DNA from: Curvularia sp. ZM96
Taxonomy: Eukaryota; Ascomycota; Dothideomycetes; Pleosporales; Pleosporaceae
DNA length: 64,000 nucleotides
NCBI GenBank assembly: GCA_022457065.1
Contig: JAJGBQ010000001.1
Coordinates: forward strand, 2,728,001-2,792,000
Direction of reading: 5' to 3'
Part shown: positions 1 through 11,483 of the stretch, piece by piece
How the letters are laid out: the number at the start of each line of letters is the position of its first letter
Numbering within the stretch: position 1 is the stretch's first letter
Notes under the pieces: generated by a model
What the model was told of the DNA's origin: nothing
Database searches by the model: none
What the model saw: only the letters and a program-made list of their open reading frames with translations
Translations under genes and position numbers: made by a program

Positions 1-752
1 ACGGCTACCTCCTCGCACAGTTCCTCTCGCCCACCACCAACCAGCGCACCGACCAGTACGGCGGCTCTCTCGAGAACCGGGCGCGCCTCATCACCGAAAT
101 TGGCAAAGAAATCCGCAAGCGGACATCTCCCAACTTCATTCTTGGCATCAAGCTCAACTCGGTCGAGTTCCAGGATAAGGGTTTCGGCCCCGAAGAAGCA
201 GCCACACTGTGCAAGATGCTCGAGTCCAACTCCTTCGACTTTGTCGAGCTCTCCGGTGGAACCTACGAGCAACTTGCCTTTGCACACAAGCGCGAATCGA
301 CCAAGAAGCGCGAAGCCTTCTTCCTCGAGTTTGCCGAGAAAATCACGCCCGAGCTATCTCAGACCCGGACTTATGTCACTGGTGGCTTCAAGACGGCCGC
401 CGCCATGGTCGACGCCCTACAGACAGTCGATGGCGTGGGTCTCGCGCGTCCCGTGTGTCTGGAGCCGGAACTCCCACGCCAGATTCTCGCGGGTGAGGTG
501 CACGCTGCGATCAACCAGTTGACAGACGACAATGACTTTGGCGCTACGAATGTTGCGGCTGGTACGCAGATTCGTCAGTTGGGTAAGGATGAGCGCCCGA
601 TTGATCTCAGTGACGAGAAGAACCTTGAGGCGTTCCAGAAGGATATGGCGGCTTGGGCACAGGGGCTCGCGGAGGATAAGAAGAAGTATGGGTTTGTGGA
701 TATTCACAGTGTGCCTGGTGTGCCATATGGAAGCACGGTAGAGGAGCCGTAG
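1..752 (+). CDS. NADH:flavin oxidoreductase / Old Yellow Enzyme family, 3' part
   Basis: Partial gene cut by the window start. The frame is open from base 3 to the TAG at 750-752, giving about 249 residues of C-terminal half without an intron. Members are FMN-dependent TIM-barrel oxidoreductases that reduce activated C=C bonds of enones with NAD(P)H. The first residues read GYLLAQFLSP, then TNQR and DQYGGS-ENR, the barrel segment typical of the NemA/YqjM-like oxidoreductases. Later come GIKLNS, VELSGGTYE and the phosphate-binding part around TGGFKTAAAM and GVGLARP. The long C-terminal tail after LAGEV is common in fungal homologues. Substrate cannot be told from sequence. No neighbour suggests a pathway, since the 5' side lies outside the window. 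Family is clear; the physiological role is not. Confidence 0.92.
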   Translation, partial: GYLLAQFLSPTTNQRTDQYGGSLENRARLITEIGKEIRKRTSPNFILGIKLNSVEFQDKGFGPEEAATLCKMLESNSFDFVELSGGTYEQLAFAHKRESTKKREAFFLEFAEKITPELSQTRTYVTGGFKTAAAMVDALQTVDGVGLARPVCLEPELPRQILAGEVHAAINQLTDDNDFGATNVAAGTQIRQLGKDERPIDLSDEKNLEAFQKDMAAWAQGLAEDKKKYGFVDIHSVPGVPYGSTVEEP

Positions 753-1950
753 GGGGTTGGATGTGTATACATATAGATATGACATGAAATGCATGATGTG
801 TATGACTTGATTTATAGATTCTTCTGCGTTGTGATTCTTGTCTCTTATGAACATGATGCTGGCTGAGGAAACAGTCAAGACTGTACTCTATTCAAAATCT
901 ACCTGTCCATTTTCACAACATATCGACTAACGTGCATCCATGGGTGACGCAAACCCCGCTGTTCCGCAAAATTTAAGGGGTACCTCGACTTCAGTAATCT
1001 GTTTTTTTCACACATGCGTCGTCATCTGCTATACGGAAGTAGTGTTCTATAACTCTCTCTACAGACAAAGCGCCTTCTCTATGTAAAAATTACGTAGTGG
1101 TTATTCTATACGCGTTCATCTAGAAAGAGTCTTTCCTAAAGCGTAAATTATACTATCGCTTTGGAGTTATCTAGTCAAGAGCTCTGTTATTCCTTACACT
1201 CATGTATAACTTTATATAAGCCTAGTAAGCCTTGAAGAACGTTAAAACGTCAATACTAGCTTTAAGACTAATGCGGCGTTCAGATCCATGCCTGATCGCC
1301 ACAAGAGACTGCCACCCGTATATGGCTAGTTCAGTACAGCTACAATCTATTCCAGAAAAGGAGGCAGCGTAATATCCCTACTGCTAGGGCATGCTCTCCG
1401 GTACTAGAACTGATCGAGATTAGCAGGTTATGCGATCCATTCGCTTCATGCAAGATCAGCAGAATATAAGGGATTGATGTTGTAAGAAGCTTATTCACAT
1501 ACGAAGATGCTTGTTATATCTTTGCAATAGAGATCGGGGCCTATGATTACCTTCCCGGGTACTAGCCATAACTCACCAACGTGTCAAGGAGAAGTCGTCG
1601 GCGGGAATCATTGACCGCTCCGAAACTGATGGTGCCAGCCCTCTGCGGCTGTATATACCTCACTCTCATTGTCATCCACCGATAAATTTAGCTCCACATC
1701 TATTACGGGCAAGTTACCACTTTCGACGACACCGAATGGAGTCGGAGCACTTCCAGAAATCAGCATAAGTCTGATGTTATCTTGCTTTCAAGTCAGTATC
1801 TCAGTCTCTCATTATCACATCGTCTCATTGAGTTTCCTATTTCCGTGCTCGACAGCTCATACGCCATACAAAAAAAAAACTCCATTTCATACAAGGTTTC
1901 AAATTCCATACTTCCTACACGTCGAAATCATCAACGCCGAAGCCTTAAAG
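753..1950. other. Intergenic, AT-rich middle part
   Basis: No convincing gene. The first 150 bases are probably 3' UTR of the oxidoreductase. About 1000-1500 is AT-rich with many TA steps and scattered stops in all frames, so it could be an old mutated repeat, but no terminal repeats or protein remnants were recognised. A TATATA motif at 1652-1657 and a pyrimidine-rich leader with an A tract near 1870 probably belong to the promoter and 5' UTR of the secreted-protein gene that follows. Confidence 0.5.
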
Positions 1951-2463
1951 ATGCAGTTCAAGACCAGCCAGATTGCCTTTCTCGCAGCCGCTCTTGGTCA
2001 ATCGGCTACAGCCATCGCTGTCCCCGCCAACCCGTCCTTTCTCGTCTCTCGCCAAGACCCCGACAACTCTGGGGCAAAGCTCGTAGCCAAAGTTACTTTC
2101 TTTGAAGGCAAGGATTGCTCGGGAGCTTCTTCCGGGCCCCTTGGCATCGGCGGCATCAATGGCGGGAATTCGAAGCTCAGCCCTGATCTTGGCCTTGGTG
2201 GCCAAACTGAAGTTGCCGACGGAGGTCTTGGAGATTTCGCATCCTTCATCGCATCAACTGGCAAGCAATTTTCGGTTGCGCGGTTGGATTTTCTTGACTC
2301 GGCTTTTTTCGCCTGCGAGGTGGATGCTTGTCTGGTTGGGCATAATTGCCAGGATGGGACTGTGGTTCCGTTCTTCACTGAAGATCAGGATAGCGAGGGG
2401 ACGACACACTGCAAAGTTGCGCCGCCTGGAGAGCATTTTGATAAGTACTTTGTGAACTGTTAG
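1951..2463 (+). CDS. Small secreted cysteine-containing protein
   Basis: A 170-residue intronless ORF. The open frame extends upstream, but the start is placed at 1951 because the peptide then opens MQFKTSQIAFLAAALGQ, a clear signal peptide with a likely cleavage after ATAIA. The upstream codons look like 5' UTR. The mature part has six cysteines (KDC, FAC, DAC, HNC, HC and a terminal NC), a Gly-rich stretch (GIGGINGGNS) and no membrane segment. The layout (signal peptide, under 200 residues, even cysteine number, C-terminal Cys) is that of fungal apoplastic small secreted proteins. No family was recognised and no function is claimed. A TATATA element lies about 300 bp upstream. Confidence 0.8.
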   Translation: MQFKTSQIAFLAAALGQSATAIAVPANPSFLVSRQDPDNSGAKLVAKVTFFEGKDCSGASSGPLGIGGINGGNSKLSPDLGLGGQTEVADGGLGDFASFIASTGKQFSVARLDFLDSAFFACEVDACLVGHNCQDGTVVPFFTEDQDSEGTTHCKVAPPGEHFDKYFVNC

Positions 2464-5400
2464 TAAGGGGCGATGGCGAGTGTGCGGCTATTCTTTGTAG
2501 CACCACTATACTTCCCCTGGATAAAATTTCGACCTCGCACATTTGTACATCGCAGGTCAATCTTTTCACACGCCGGTTCCTGTTTGACTTTGTCGCTCTG
2601 ATCTTCTAAGTTACAGTTCGTCATTTATATCAGCTTCACAGACTTCTTGGTGTTAGGTAGATTTATCCATTCAACGCCCATCGATGTTCAATCTCAGCTT
2701 CTTGTTAGATCAAAGTCTATGTTAGCTATAGTTGCAAGGATGAGCATCCTCATGTCCTGGGACAGGCGATCATTGTTGCAAGCACAGTATAGCCCACTAG
2801 AAGACCTAATAGCAAGGACCAAGCAAACTCCGAGCCACAAGTCCTAATTTAGTCGTTGGGTAGTGCTAGTACAGGGACTTGCAAGTGATCTATCTGCAAC
2901 ATGATCTCCACAAGCGTCTTCAACCGTTCAGGTGGGAGAGGACTTTGGTTGAGAGTTGGAGGACAATGATGACGCTGGGTGTTTGCGTGACTCATGGATG
3001 CACGTTAGTCGTTCTGAGCAACTCGTGGATCTGACTTTGAAAAGAGAGGGAAAAAAACATCATTCTTCCCTTTTCACAAGTCCAAAATCAGCCCAACTTC
3101 CTGGCTTGGGTCCAAACATACAACCTCACGAGCAGCCCACTCTCTTAACTCCGATCCTCTAAAAGCCATGCTTTAATTCCTTCTTTCCTCCGTACCTCAG
3201 TAGGCACGGTGCGTTACCACTGTCCGAGGACCATAAAGCACGGACAAAACCCCGGAAGAACCGGGAAGCGCACGCACACGTCCTTTGTGTCGCGTCGGGT
3301 CGATCCGAGGGGTGGACCACGCGTTCGCGGACTAGGGGTGAGTTTGTTACATACTAGGCAACAATAGGTAATTTTCGGAGGGAGAAGCGATAGTGGTGAG
3401 TGAAAAAGGGCTGATCGAGTGTATACGTAACACGGTGGTGGCGTGGGTCTGGGAATGTGGTCAGAGGGACGGAGATTATGACTGAGGCGGTGCTTGCATA
3501 TGCTTGGAAGGAGAGAAAGAATGAGTCGAGATGACACTGTAGTCATGAGCAGAATGGAAGCACTGGATGGTTGGATGGCATTGTGTGTAACGTGGTACGA
3601 ATAGGCTAGGCAAAGTCAAAAGAAGGCAGCAAGAATACTTACCTACGCATAGCCTAGCGTCTGTGTACTCGAGCTTCCCCGAAACGCAAGCTATGCCACG
3701 TTCCAACTCGATCTTTCGGGAAAAAAGAATCCGCCTTATCTTGGGTAACCTTGCTTTCGGGGATGTGGGATTTACTTGCCTGTTTCTATATCCCACGTGT
3801 GTGAGCAGTTACCTCAATCGAGTATCCCAAGAGTGAGCCAATGGCCTGGAAGCGTGAGCCAGTGGGCCAATTGCCCAAAATAACACCAGATATGTATGGC
3901 TGCCTCTCACAAATCACCCCAAATAGGGCTGAATTGGGTATGGAGAGGCAGCTGACAATGTATCCTAAAATACACCACAGCTGCAGCGACCACGCTTCGG
4001 TCGCGCCAATGGGAGTGAGATGGCTGGATAGGGTAGCGGAGTTGCTGCATTGAGCGAATGCGCCGTCATGTCAGCGGGCCATGGTGGTGTCAGCCCTACA
4101 AGCGCTTGTCGCGCTTGTTTGGAGGTTGCATGTTGGAGAAAAGGTCGGAGAGGTACTATTTTTGGGGCTGTGTAAGGTGTGATCCTGCAGACTAGCCATG
4201 TGGTTGAGCACACCGCCCACCCACGTCACACTCTAGCCAAGCTTGTATGTTGCGAGATGGGCGCGTAGGAGGAGTTCAGTCATGTACAGCATGGTGTTCG
4301 AAAGCGGAAAAAAAGAAGACCACGATATCGGAGGCGTCGGTTGCCAAGGTTTCCGTATGGGTGTGCACCGATGACATTTCTTGCTGGGATTATCGTCGGG
4401 CTGTCCGCTACTTTCTGCTTCGGATTGTGCATATTTCCCTTTTTGTCATTTTTACCTATGGCGATAGTGCAGCTATACCGCACGAGTTGTTATCTGGCTG
4501 CAGACGGGCCACGAGCTCGTTGAGTGCCCTGCGTATCTACCCCTCCATCGCGTGTTCCCAATGCATTGGATACTGGGGGCAATCAAGGCCAAGGCATGGC
4601 CCTCAGGGATCCTCGTTGCCATGCTGTTGGTGAGACTTTCCCGCCCTCTCGGGCCACTGGCATGGCTGTCGCTGGACTAGGTATCCGAACCCCGGCGCAT
4701 TTCCCCAATGCCGAGGGACCGGGAAGCCGAAGGAACGTGTGAGAAGATGCAAAATGTATTGGATATGACTTAGATCAAGCTTTGAGACGCACACCTTTGC
4801 TTTGCTAGATTTGGTATATGTTCAAGGTCCCGCGGGTATTCTTCCCTCCCCGGCCGCTTCCCTAGCTCTGGTCGGGGAGCATATCCTTTGCAACACACTA
4901 GTGGGTACACAGCCCATGTTTTCAGCAGCACAAGGTACCAGGCGAGCACCTGTTCCTGCATCCTAAAATACCATTGCGGAGACGTCTCCGGCTCGAGCTG
5001 ATACCTGACAACGGTAACTATGCCTGATCGAGGTATAACGTCACGCACTATGGCATTAGTTTGTGGTTTTGCAGTGCAGCACAGCTGTGCAATGTGCGCT
5101 GAAGTTCGGGTCGCCGTGCGGCCGCCGGCAAGGGCTGTACAGGCCGCCGGAGGTTGTGAGTCGAATGCTACCGTTGGTATTGTGTAGGCATCAGCGGGAG
5201 GCCTGCGAGTAGGACGAACACTGGAGACTTGACAGGGTCAGGCATAGGGGTGTGCGGGTAGGGCTCAAACATTCGGCCCTGCACCCTATCTTCTTAGCCG
5301 GAGTAGGCAATGGGTCAACTGGGTGCCTGAGGCTCCCCCAAGGCTCTTTCTCTTGGACTTGCAACCGGCACGATGCAACGTTGCGCGGTTGCGCGATTGC

Positions 5401-6240
5401 GCGATTGCGCAGACCAAGTTAGCACTTGGAATTCGGCTTGCACGACGAGTTGTCCCGGCGTGGCTTGCTCGGAAGCGGCATGTTGCAAATAAAAAACATG
5501 GCCTGTCGTGGTAGGATTCCTGGCGTGGAGTAGATAGGTACACAGGACCAAGATGAAACGGGAGGAGAGCAATTAGCGATGATGCTATGATGGCGTATGA
5601 CTGTATCGAGCTGCCCAATGCTGCGGAGGAGCGCGCTGATGGCTTAACAAATACCGTTCGGGCGTCATGGCGTGGGTCGCAAGGGGGATAGCGTAGGGAG
5701 GAGCGCAGGCGGGACGTTGGAAGAGGAATATGGTGGTAGCGGACCCCGGCATGGGCTAGTCGGTAGGTAAGCCGATGGTTGGAGCATTCTCTCGCATCTT
5801 CTGCCCTGCCCGTGGTGACTTGACTGTGGTTGCTGCTTTGCAATCGCATGTTTGCGTGTCATGCTGCGTCCAATAGGCGGCCTGGCCGTGTGTGAGTAAT
5901 CCGCAGCCGAGTTCATCAGCCGCGCACTTACATACACACGCACACGCACATTCACAGCGCCATCCTGGTCATTCACCCCCTGCCCGTCCGTGCACACTAC
6001 CTTAGCCTGCATATTGCGGCTCTCACCCGCGCGTCGTCTGGTCACTGCCACGCACCCACCCACCGGCCCTGGGACTTATTCCTGTCCACGATGCAAATGC
6101 CATGGCGTGCTGCGCACTCGCCAGCGACTAACGGCCTAGCATGACCAGATCGTGGCTTGAACAAGGGCCGGCCGCTACGGGTCCGCGGCTGTGGTTGGGT
6201 GCGTGAGCCTGTCGACGAGAGCAAAACCATGGCCTGTGCG
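2464..6240. other. Long gene-poor stretch
   Basis: No gene could be supported. Open frames here are short, overlap each other on both strands and lack family resemblance or plausible splice structure. A short tandem 8-mer (TTGCGCGR, about four copies) lies near 5381-5411. Around 3600-3660 the minus strand has donor-like GTAAGT signals but no continuous coding on either side. Base composition is moderate, so this does not look like a RIP-mutated block. A lineage-specific or non-coding transcript cannot be excluded. Confidence 0.45.
5381..5411. repeat. Short tandem repeat (TTGCGCGR)n
   Basis: About four tandem copies of an 8-mer, TTGCGCGG followed by TTGCGCGA copies, are visible by eye. It lies in non-coding sequence with no apparent function and would make a candidate polymorphic marker. 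Confidence 0.6.
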
Positions 6241-6246
6241 TATAAA
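6241..6246 (+). promoter_or_regulatory. Putative TATA box (TATAAA)
   Basis: TATAAA followed about 60-200 bases downstream by long pyrimidine-rich tracts (roughly 6330-6460), the usual arrangement of fungal core promoters and transcription starts. It points rightwards into a region with only a 19-codon ORF and then AT-rich, UTR-like sequence. No gene with a solid coding sequence is attached, so assignment is inference. Confidence 0.4.
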
Positions 6247-6668
6247 GACGGTTTGGGTGCCTGGCTGAAGCCTTGGTCGGAGAGCAGTAGCAGAAGCACG
6301 ACGCAGTCACCAAAACACCCGAGCGCCCTTTTTTCCTTTCCTTCCGTTTCCCGAGTCTACTATTCCCGTTCTATTTTCTGCCCTCTTCTTCTACATCTCT
6401 CGTATCTTGTTTCATATAAGTCGACTCTCTCCTTCGTCTTTTGTTTCAGTCATCCCTTCACACATCCATATCCATCCACAAAGACTGTGTCTTGTTTCAC
6501 TCCAACCAGCATCGCTCATCACTTGGACAAATACCTTCCGCCACATATACGTACCTTGTGCCGCCTCAATCAGCACTGTTACATTCAAACATCCACCGCT
6601 CCAGCAAACATCTCGTCATCATTTCTATCAAATATCAGACAATCGGACCGACATCAAGGAGCTCAAGC

Positions 6669-6728
6669 ATGTCACCACCCAACCCCCAGGAGGACGCTGC
6701 CAACCTGGGACGTGGAGGCTATAACTGA
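6669..6728 (+). CDS. Possible short ORF (19 codons) in a promoter-led transcript
   Basis: ATG at 6669 opens a 19-residue peptide beginning MSPPNPQED and ending GRGGYN. It lies about 430 bases downstream of a TATA box and a CT-rich leader. The Gly-Arg-Gly-Gly ending loosely recalls the GRGG motifs of small fungal DUF3602-type proteins, but the match is too short to call. It could be a genuine micropeptide, an upstream ORF, the first exon of an unrecognised spliced gene, or chance. Confidence 0.2.
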   Translation: MSPPNPQEDAANLGRGGYN

Positions 6729-7635
6729 GTTGTCGACCGGGCCTCCCCCCAACACCTACCGGGGTACTACCTGAAACATCTGCCATCACTCGTACCGTTC
6801 TTAGTCACGACTCTCCACGCTGTATGCTCTATACCATGACCTCTCAAACGAACAACCATCAACGATGAACGACAAAGTCACCCACCAGCGTCGACACTTC
6901 TTTTCTCTCCACATCCCTTCACCACCACTGCTCGAGGCCCTGGTACACATGTATTTCTACTTTTCTTCCTTCTTTCCTATTTCTGCTTCTCTCATGTACT
7001 TGTACGACCATTTCTATTGTCTACTTTCCAGTCATCATCGTCTTTTTTTCTTCGACTACTTTGGCATAGCAAGCGACGGCGTTTGATATCAGGCAAATAT
7101 TTTTATACACACTAGAAAGAGACGGGAAAGCGGGGCTACCCACCGGCGTATTGTCTTAGAGAGTTATGTTTCTCTTTGTAACCGAAACATGGCATTGCTA
7201 GGCGTTTTTGTTTTCGACCTTCTTGGAACGCAAGAACAGAGTACTGGAATACCCCATTTCGTTTGAACAGTTGGAATGCTTAAATACACGAAAAAAGCAT
7301 ACGGGTACAGGGTATAGCATTTAGATTTTTCTGGTTATTTGGGTGTTTCGGAGTTATTTGCATTTTACAAGATTTTGTTTTGTTTTGGTTTATACTCGTT
7401 CAATCGATATTTCGAACATTCATCTGTTACTTCCTTCACTTTTCATCGCCGTCTATGCAACGTCCAATCGGAACAATAGCTGTGTGGAGTACTTGGGTAG
7501 CCACATCGGTGACTTTACGCTGCTAATTCCGTAGACCGAAAGATGTCCCAACGACTTCCGCCCACACATTGAAGACATTCTCTTTCGTACGGTTGTCGTA
7601 CTTGTGGACTATCAATGGCGTTGCAATCGTCTTCG
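6729..7635. other. UTR-like AT-rich stretch, no gene
   Basis: T-rich and pyrimidine-rich sequence with frequent stops. A 73-codon ORF at 6865-7086 has biased Phe/Ser/His composition caused by CT-rich DNA and is not believed. The stretch looks like the trailing part of a long non-coding or short-peptide transcript from the 6241 TATA box, followed near 7600 by the 3' side of the convergent MSS1 gene. Confidence 0.4.
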
Positions 7636-9764
7636 TTACTTTCCGACACAGAACCTACAAGCACAGTGATGTCAGTTAGATATTCACCAGAAGCTCCCCA
7701 CTAACAACCACGCTTAGGGCGACGGTCACCACACGGTCGCCCCGACCATCCGCGGGTGCTGTTCCACAGTCGATACGGCACAGGCAACATGCCGCTGCAA
7801 GCGTTGTGGCGTCCCCAGCATAGATTCTGCTTAGTCCCCTTCGGAGCCCAAAATCTGAGTCTCGGGGGGTCAAAACCAAAAAAGCCTTGCGGGTACTTGC
7901 AGAACGCTACACGACACCATTACACAGAAAACGAGAAAAAGAGAAAAATTAGAGTAGACTCACTTTTCGAATACGACCCCCAAAACCTCCTCTACGTCCC
8001 CGCTGTCACCTCGGCCCGTGATGCGGGCTAATGCATCAGCCGCGGACCGCAGACACTCTGCAGCGACCACAATATCCACTTCATCGGTACCGTCCACTAT
8101 GTCCTCACCGGTCAAAGAGGCACTTGGCGTCGGGCTCTGGACGGTCGTGAGAAAGACGGAGAGGTGGCTGAGACATTCCGACAGGAGAAGACGTTGACGC
8201 TCGGTTGCACCCAGGGATTCCTGCCAGATGCTTGGATCAGGGTCCGAGTCGGGAACTAAAGCCGTCGTCATGGATTGGAACGTGTTTTGCAAGGTGCTAA
8301 GGAACAATGGTATGTTGCTGTCGGTCCCTTCTTTGCAGGAAATGAAGCATATCCGGTCTTCGTCTAGGCCCAGCGCAGAACCAACTTTGTCCTTCCAGAT
8401 TTGTTGAGCCATGTCGAGGGAAGTCAGCTGATCGCTTTTGTTGACAGCAACTATCACATTGATGCCCAAGTCAACACACTGCCTTGCCGTCTCCATGACC
8501 TCGGGATCCGTGTCAGCTGTCGCATCCTGGACGACGATCAAGACATCGGACTCCAGGGCTCTTTGCTTGGCACGCCTTATGCCTTCCTGTTCTACGGCTC
8601 CGACCACGTCGCCACCTACCAGGCCAGCCCTGCGTAAACCAGCCATGTCTCCGATCTTGACAAGCCATCCACCCAAGTCCAGCCCTATCTCAACCACATC
8701 TCGAGTTGTGCCGGCCTCTTGGGAGACGATGGCAGCATCTCGTCCAACGATTCGATTTAGCAAGCTGCTCTTGCCTGCATTGGGTGCTCCAAGAAGCGCA
8801 ATACTGATGCCATTACGCAGTAACTCTCCACGGACAGCGTTGGATACGTGGGCTTCCATCTGTTCGCTCAAGATCTGGATTTGGGACGCAACCGAGGCGC
8901 ATAGTTCCGCTGGTGATTCGTCAAAGTGCTGATCTTCGGAGAAGTCAATCAAGGCCTCTAGCTCGCCCCTTGCCTGCAGCAAGAGAGTGCGCCAGTGCTC
9001 ATACCGCAACGCCAGTGAAGAGGTTGTACCTCTTACAGACAGCTTGCGTTGCTGCTCGGTAGAAGCTGACAAAGTTTCACCGAGTGACTCAATCTGAGGC
9101 AGATCCATGCGATTGTTGGCGAACGCACGTCGGGTGAACTCTCCAGGCTCAGCATATCGGATTGGCGTGGGCGTGGACGCAGGGGTTCCTGATTTTGCGC
9201 TGCACTCAGGTATGGCTGCCAATACTGCGCGCACGATCGCTGGACCGCCGTGTACATGTAGCTCCAAAACATCCTCGCCAGTCACAGTATTCGGTGCGGG
9301 GAAGTAGAGAACAAGAGCGCCTGAGTCGAGTATTGTCGCAGGTGAAGGCGGTAGGTTTGGGGTATACAGTTTTCGGAGCGTCGCGTATCTAGGCTTTGGA
9401 AAGGCAGTGGAAGGACAGAGACCTTTGTATATCTGATAGGTGTTCAGCCTTTGGCAATACAACATGACATAGCGGGGCGCATGTCACCAACCTGCTTGCA
9501 TGCTGGGCCGGAGACGCGGATGACGGCTATTGCAGCCCTCCCGGGAGCCGTAGAAAGGGCATATATGGTGGAGTTTTCGTGATCTGCATGGTACAGACGG
9601 CGCTGGGGCTCTCTCAAAGTAGGCCGCACATGATGGAGGGGTGCGTTGTGCAATGCTCTGCTCTGTGAGCAGTTGAGAGAGGAAAAGCTATGGCGAGGTA
9701 GGATTGAATGTGTCCACACTCTATGGCGACATGTACGACTGAGAGCAGCGACGATGGCTCTCAT
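7636..9764 (-). CDS. MSS1: Mitochondrial tRNA-modification GTPase (MnmE/GTPBP3 family)
   Basis: Exons read as complement(7636..7654, 7964..9432, 9492..9764), giving 586 residues. MnmE with its partner MnmG/Mto1 makes the 5-carboxymethylaminomethyl-type modification on wobble uridine of mitochondrial tRNAs. The N-terminus is Arg-rich and acid-free, as in a matrix-targeting peptide. The formyl-THF-binding N domain starts near residue 66 (IYALSTAPGRAA). The GTPase lies inside the helical domain: G1 GAPNAGKS at 306-313, GTTRD at 332-336, DMAG at 353-356, NKSD at 422-425. The family needs a C-terminal C-(I/V/L)-G-K tail. Here exon 2 stops short at VVFEK, and a 19-nt last exon beyond a 309-nt intron restores FCVGK followed by TAA in perfect phase. 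It diverges from MAK16. Confidence 0.93.
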
Positions 9765-10066
9765 GCCGAGCTGAATTGCATTATGGGCATGTTCGCCATG
9801 TCTTCACACTGGACGAAAGATGGGCGGAAGAATGAATGGCTCCACACACCTCCGCAGTGGTCTGTGCGCACGCTAAAATAATTTCTTGAGATCGTCGCTG
9901 GTCTGCGCCTGCTCAATCAACCTGTTCATCCTGCGCCAGAGCGAGGAAGCTATTTTCTTTCCCATTATACGTGAGGCTTTTCTCGAATCGCAGGCTAGAA
10001 CAGGCTCCTGTGCTTGCTCAACAAAGACAAGAACAGCATCGTCGGCGACGCGCCACCTACAGCATC
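9765..10066. promoter_or_regulatory. Divergent intergenic region between MSS1 and MAK16
   Basis: About 300 bp separate the two start codons, so both promoters must lie here. No clear TATA box or strong palindrome was seen. Bidirectional promoter use is inferred only from the arrangement. Confidence 0.5.
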
Positions 10067-11315
10067 ATGGCTTCCGACGACCTTGTGTGGTCCATTATCG
10101 GCACTGATTTTTGTAGTTTCAGTAGGTACTCCGTATGGCTTTAGATGGACATAGAGGTGCTGACTATTGCAGAGCTCAAAACAACCAAAGACCAAACCTT
10201 TTGCAGAAATGAGCACAATGTGTCTGGTTACTGCTCAAAGCAATCCTGCCCCCTCGCCAATTCTCGATACGCCACCATCCGCTCAGACCCTGCGACCGGA
10301 AACCTGTACCTGTACATCAAGGCGATTGAACGCGCTCATCTTCCGTCACAATGGTGGGAGAAGATAAAACTGCCCAAAAACTATGCTCAGGCGCTTGAGC
10401 TTGTAGACCAACACCTCGCCTACTTTCCCAAGTTCCTGGTCCACAAGAACAAGCAGCGCCTGACTCGTCTGACCCAAGTGAACCTGCGAATAAGGCGGTT
10501 AGCCAAGGAAGAAGAGCGTCTGGGAGAAAGACTTGTACCTAGGCTTGCACCCAAAGTCCGTCGACGAGAGGAAGGCCGAGAGCGCAAGGCGCTCGCTGCC
10601 GCGAAGGTCGAGCGCGCGATCGAGCGAGAGCTCATTGATCGTCTGCGCAGCGGCGCATATGGTGACCGACCGTAAGTCCAATCCTCCTTTTCTTCTCGTA
10701 TTAATTGCTATGATTATCACTTTTTAACCCTGAGATCCACGATGAGGATCAAAAACCGCAACAACACTCTAATTTTTTAATGAGCATCAACACACATGTC
10801 CTATTAGTTACGAATAAAGCTTGCACGGAGACTAACTGGAGCACAGGATCAACGTTGAGCCTAATATCTGGAAGCGAGTCATGCGTGGTTTGGAGAAGGA
10901 GGGCCAACTCAAGGGAGACGAAGACCTCGACGAAGGCATCGAGGATGAGGACGAAGAGAATGAGTACGAGCAGGAGACAGAAAAGGGTGTTGGAGAGGTC
11001 GAGTATGTCAGTGACATTGAGGGCGAATCAGACGACGACCTGGAGGACTTTGAAGATTGGATAGGAGGCCAGAGTCCGGATGACGGCACAAGTGACGAAG
11101 ACGAGGAGAGTGATAGCGACGAAGCTGAAGACGAGTCTGAGGATGACGACACCGAGGCGCTCAAGAAGACACTGGCGAATCTCAAGCGCAAGCGCCCTGC
11201 TGGCCCACCACCGAAGCCCAAGAAGAAGCCGTCAAAAGACTCAAAGGGCCCGAAACGCAAGATCGAGTACGAAATGGAGAGGGAGCCTGCTGCAAGAGAG
11301 GCTATGCGCATATAA
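10067..11315 (+). CDS. MAK16: Ribosome biogenesis protein Mak16
   Basis: Exons 10067..10121, 10173..10671 and 10847..11315 give 340 residues. Mak16 is a nucleolar factor needed for 60S pre-ribosome assembly. Exon 1 supplies the N-terminus ending DFCSF; exon 2 continues KLKTTKDQTFCRNEHN and PLANSRYATIR, the Mak16 signature (ribosomal L28e-like fold). Cysteines 16, 29, 39 and 44 form a conserved quartet, possibly metal-binding (inference). The middle (about 110-185) is rich in Arg, Lys and Glu. Exon 3 resumes with INVEPNIWKRVM, the expected family segment, then a very acidic Asp/Glu tract and a basic Lys-rich end, typical of nucleolar proteins. The 175-nt second intron has a good branch site (ACTAAC) at 10831. 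The start was chosen because it restores the FCSF block. Confidence 0.95.
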
Positions 11316-11483
11316 TACCCATATGGCTATCCTGCTGGCGTTTGAGTTTCGCCATTGTGAAGAGGAGCGCCTAGTGCGTTGGATGCGCCATGTTTTCACA
11401 ATGCAGATGAATTTAAATAACAAGTTTTCCGAGTCACCATACCCGCCTTCACTCTTTGACTCGAGTCCTTATGGTCATCCACT

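Noticed and set aside
1000..1500. Possible second RIP-mutated transposon
   Set aside because: AT-rich and TA-rich, but no inverted repeats, target duplication or transposase-like translation were found.
3214..3796. Two overlapping minus-strand ORFs of about 110 codons
   Set aside because: They overlap in different frames, have Ser/Pro/His-biased composition, and show no signal peptide, domain or consistent splicing.
5286..6063. Minus-strand ORFs of 187 and 132 codons in the gene-poor region
   Set aside because: They overlap other open frames and show Arg/Ser/Pro bias typical of GC-rich non-coding DNA; no family resemblance.
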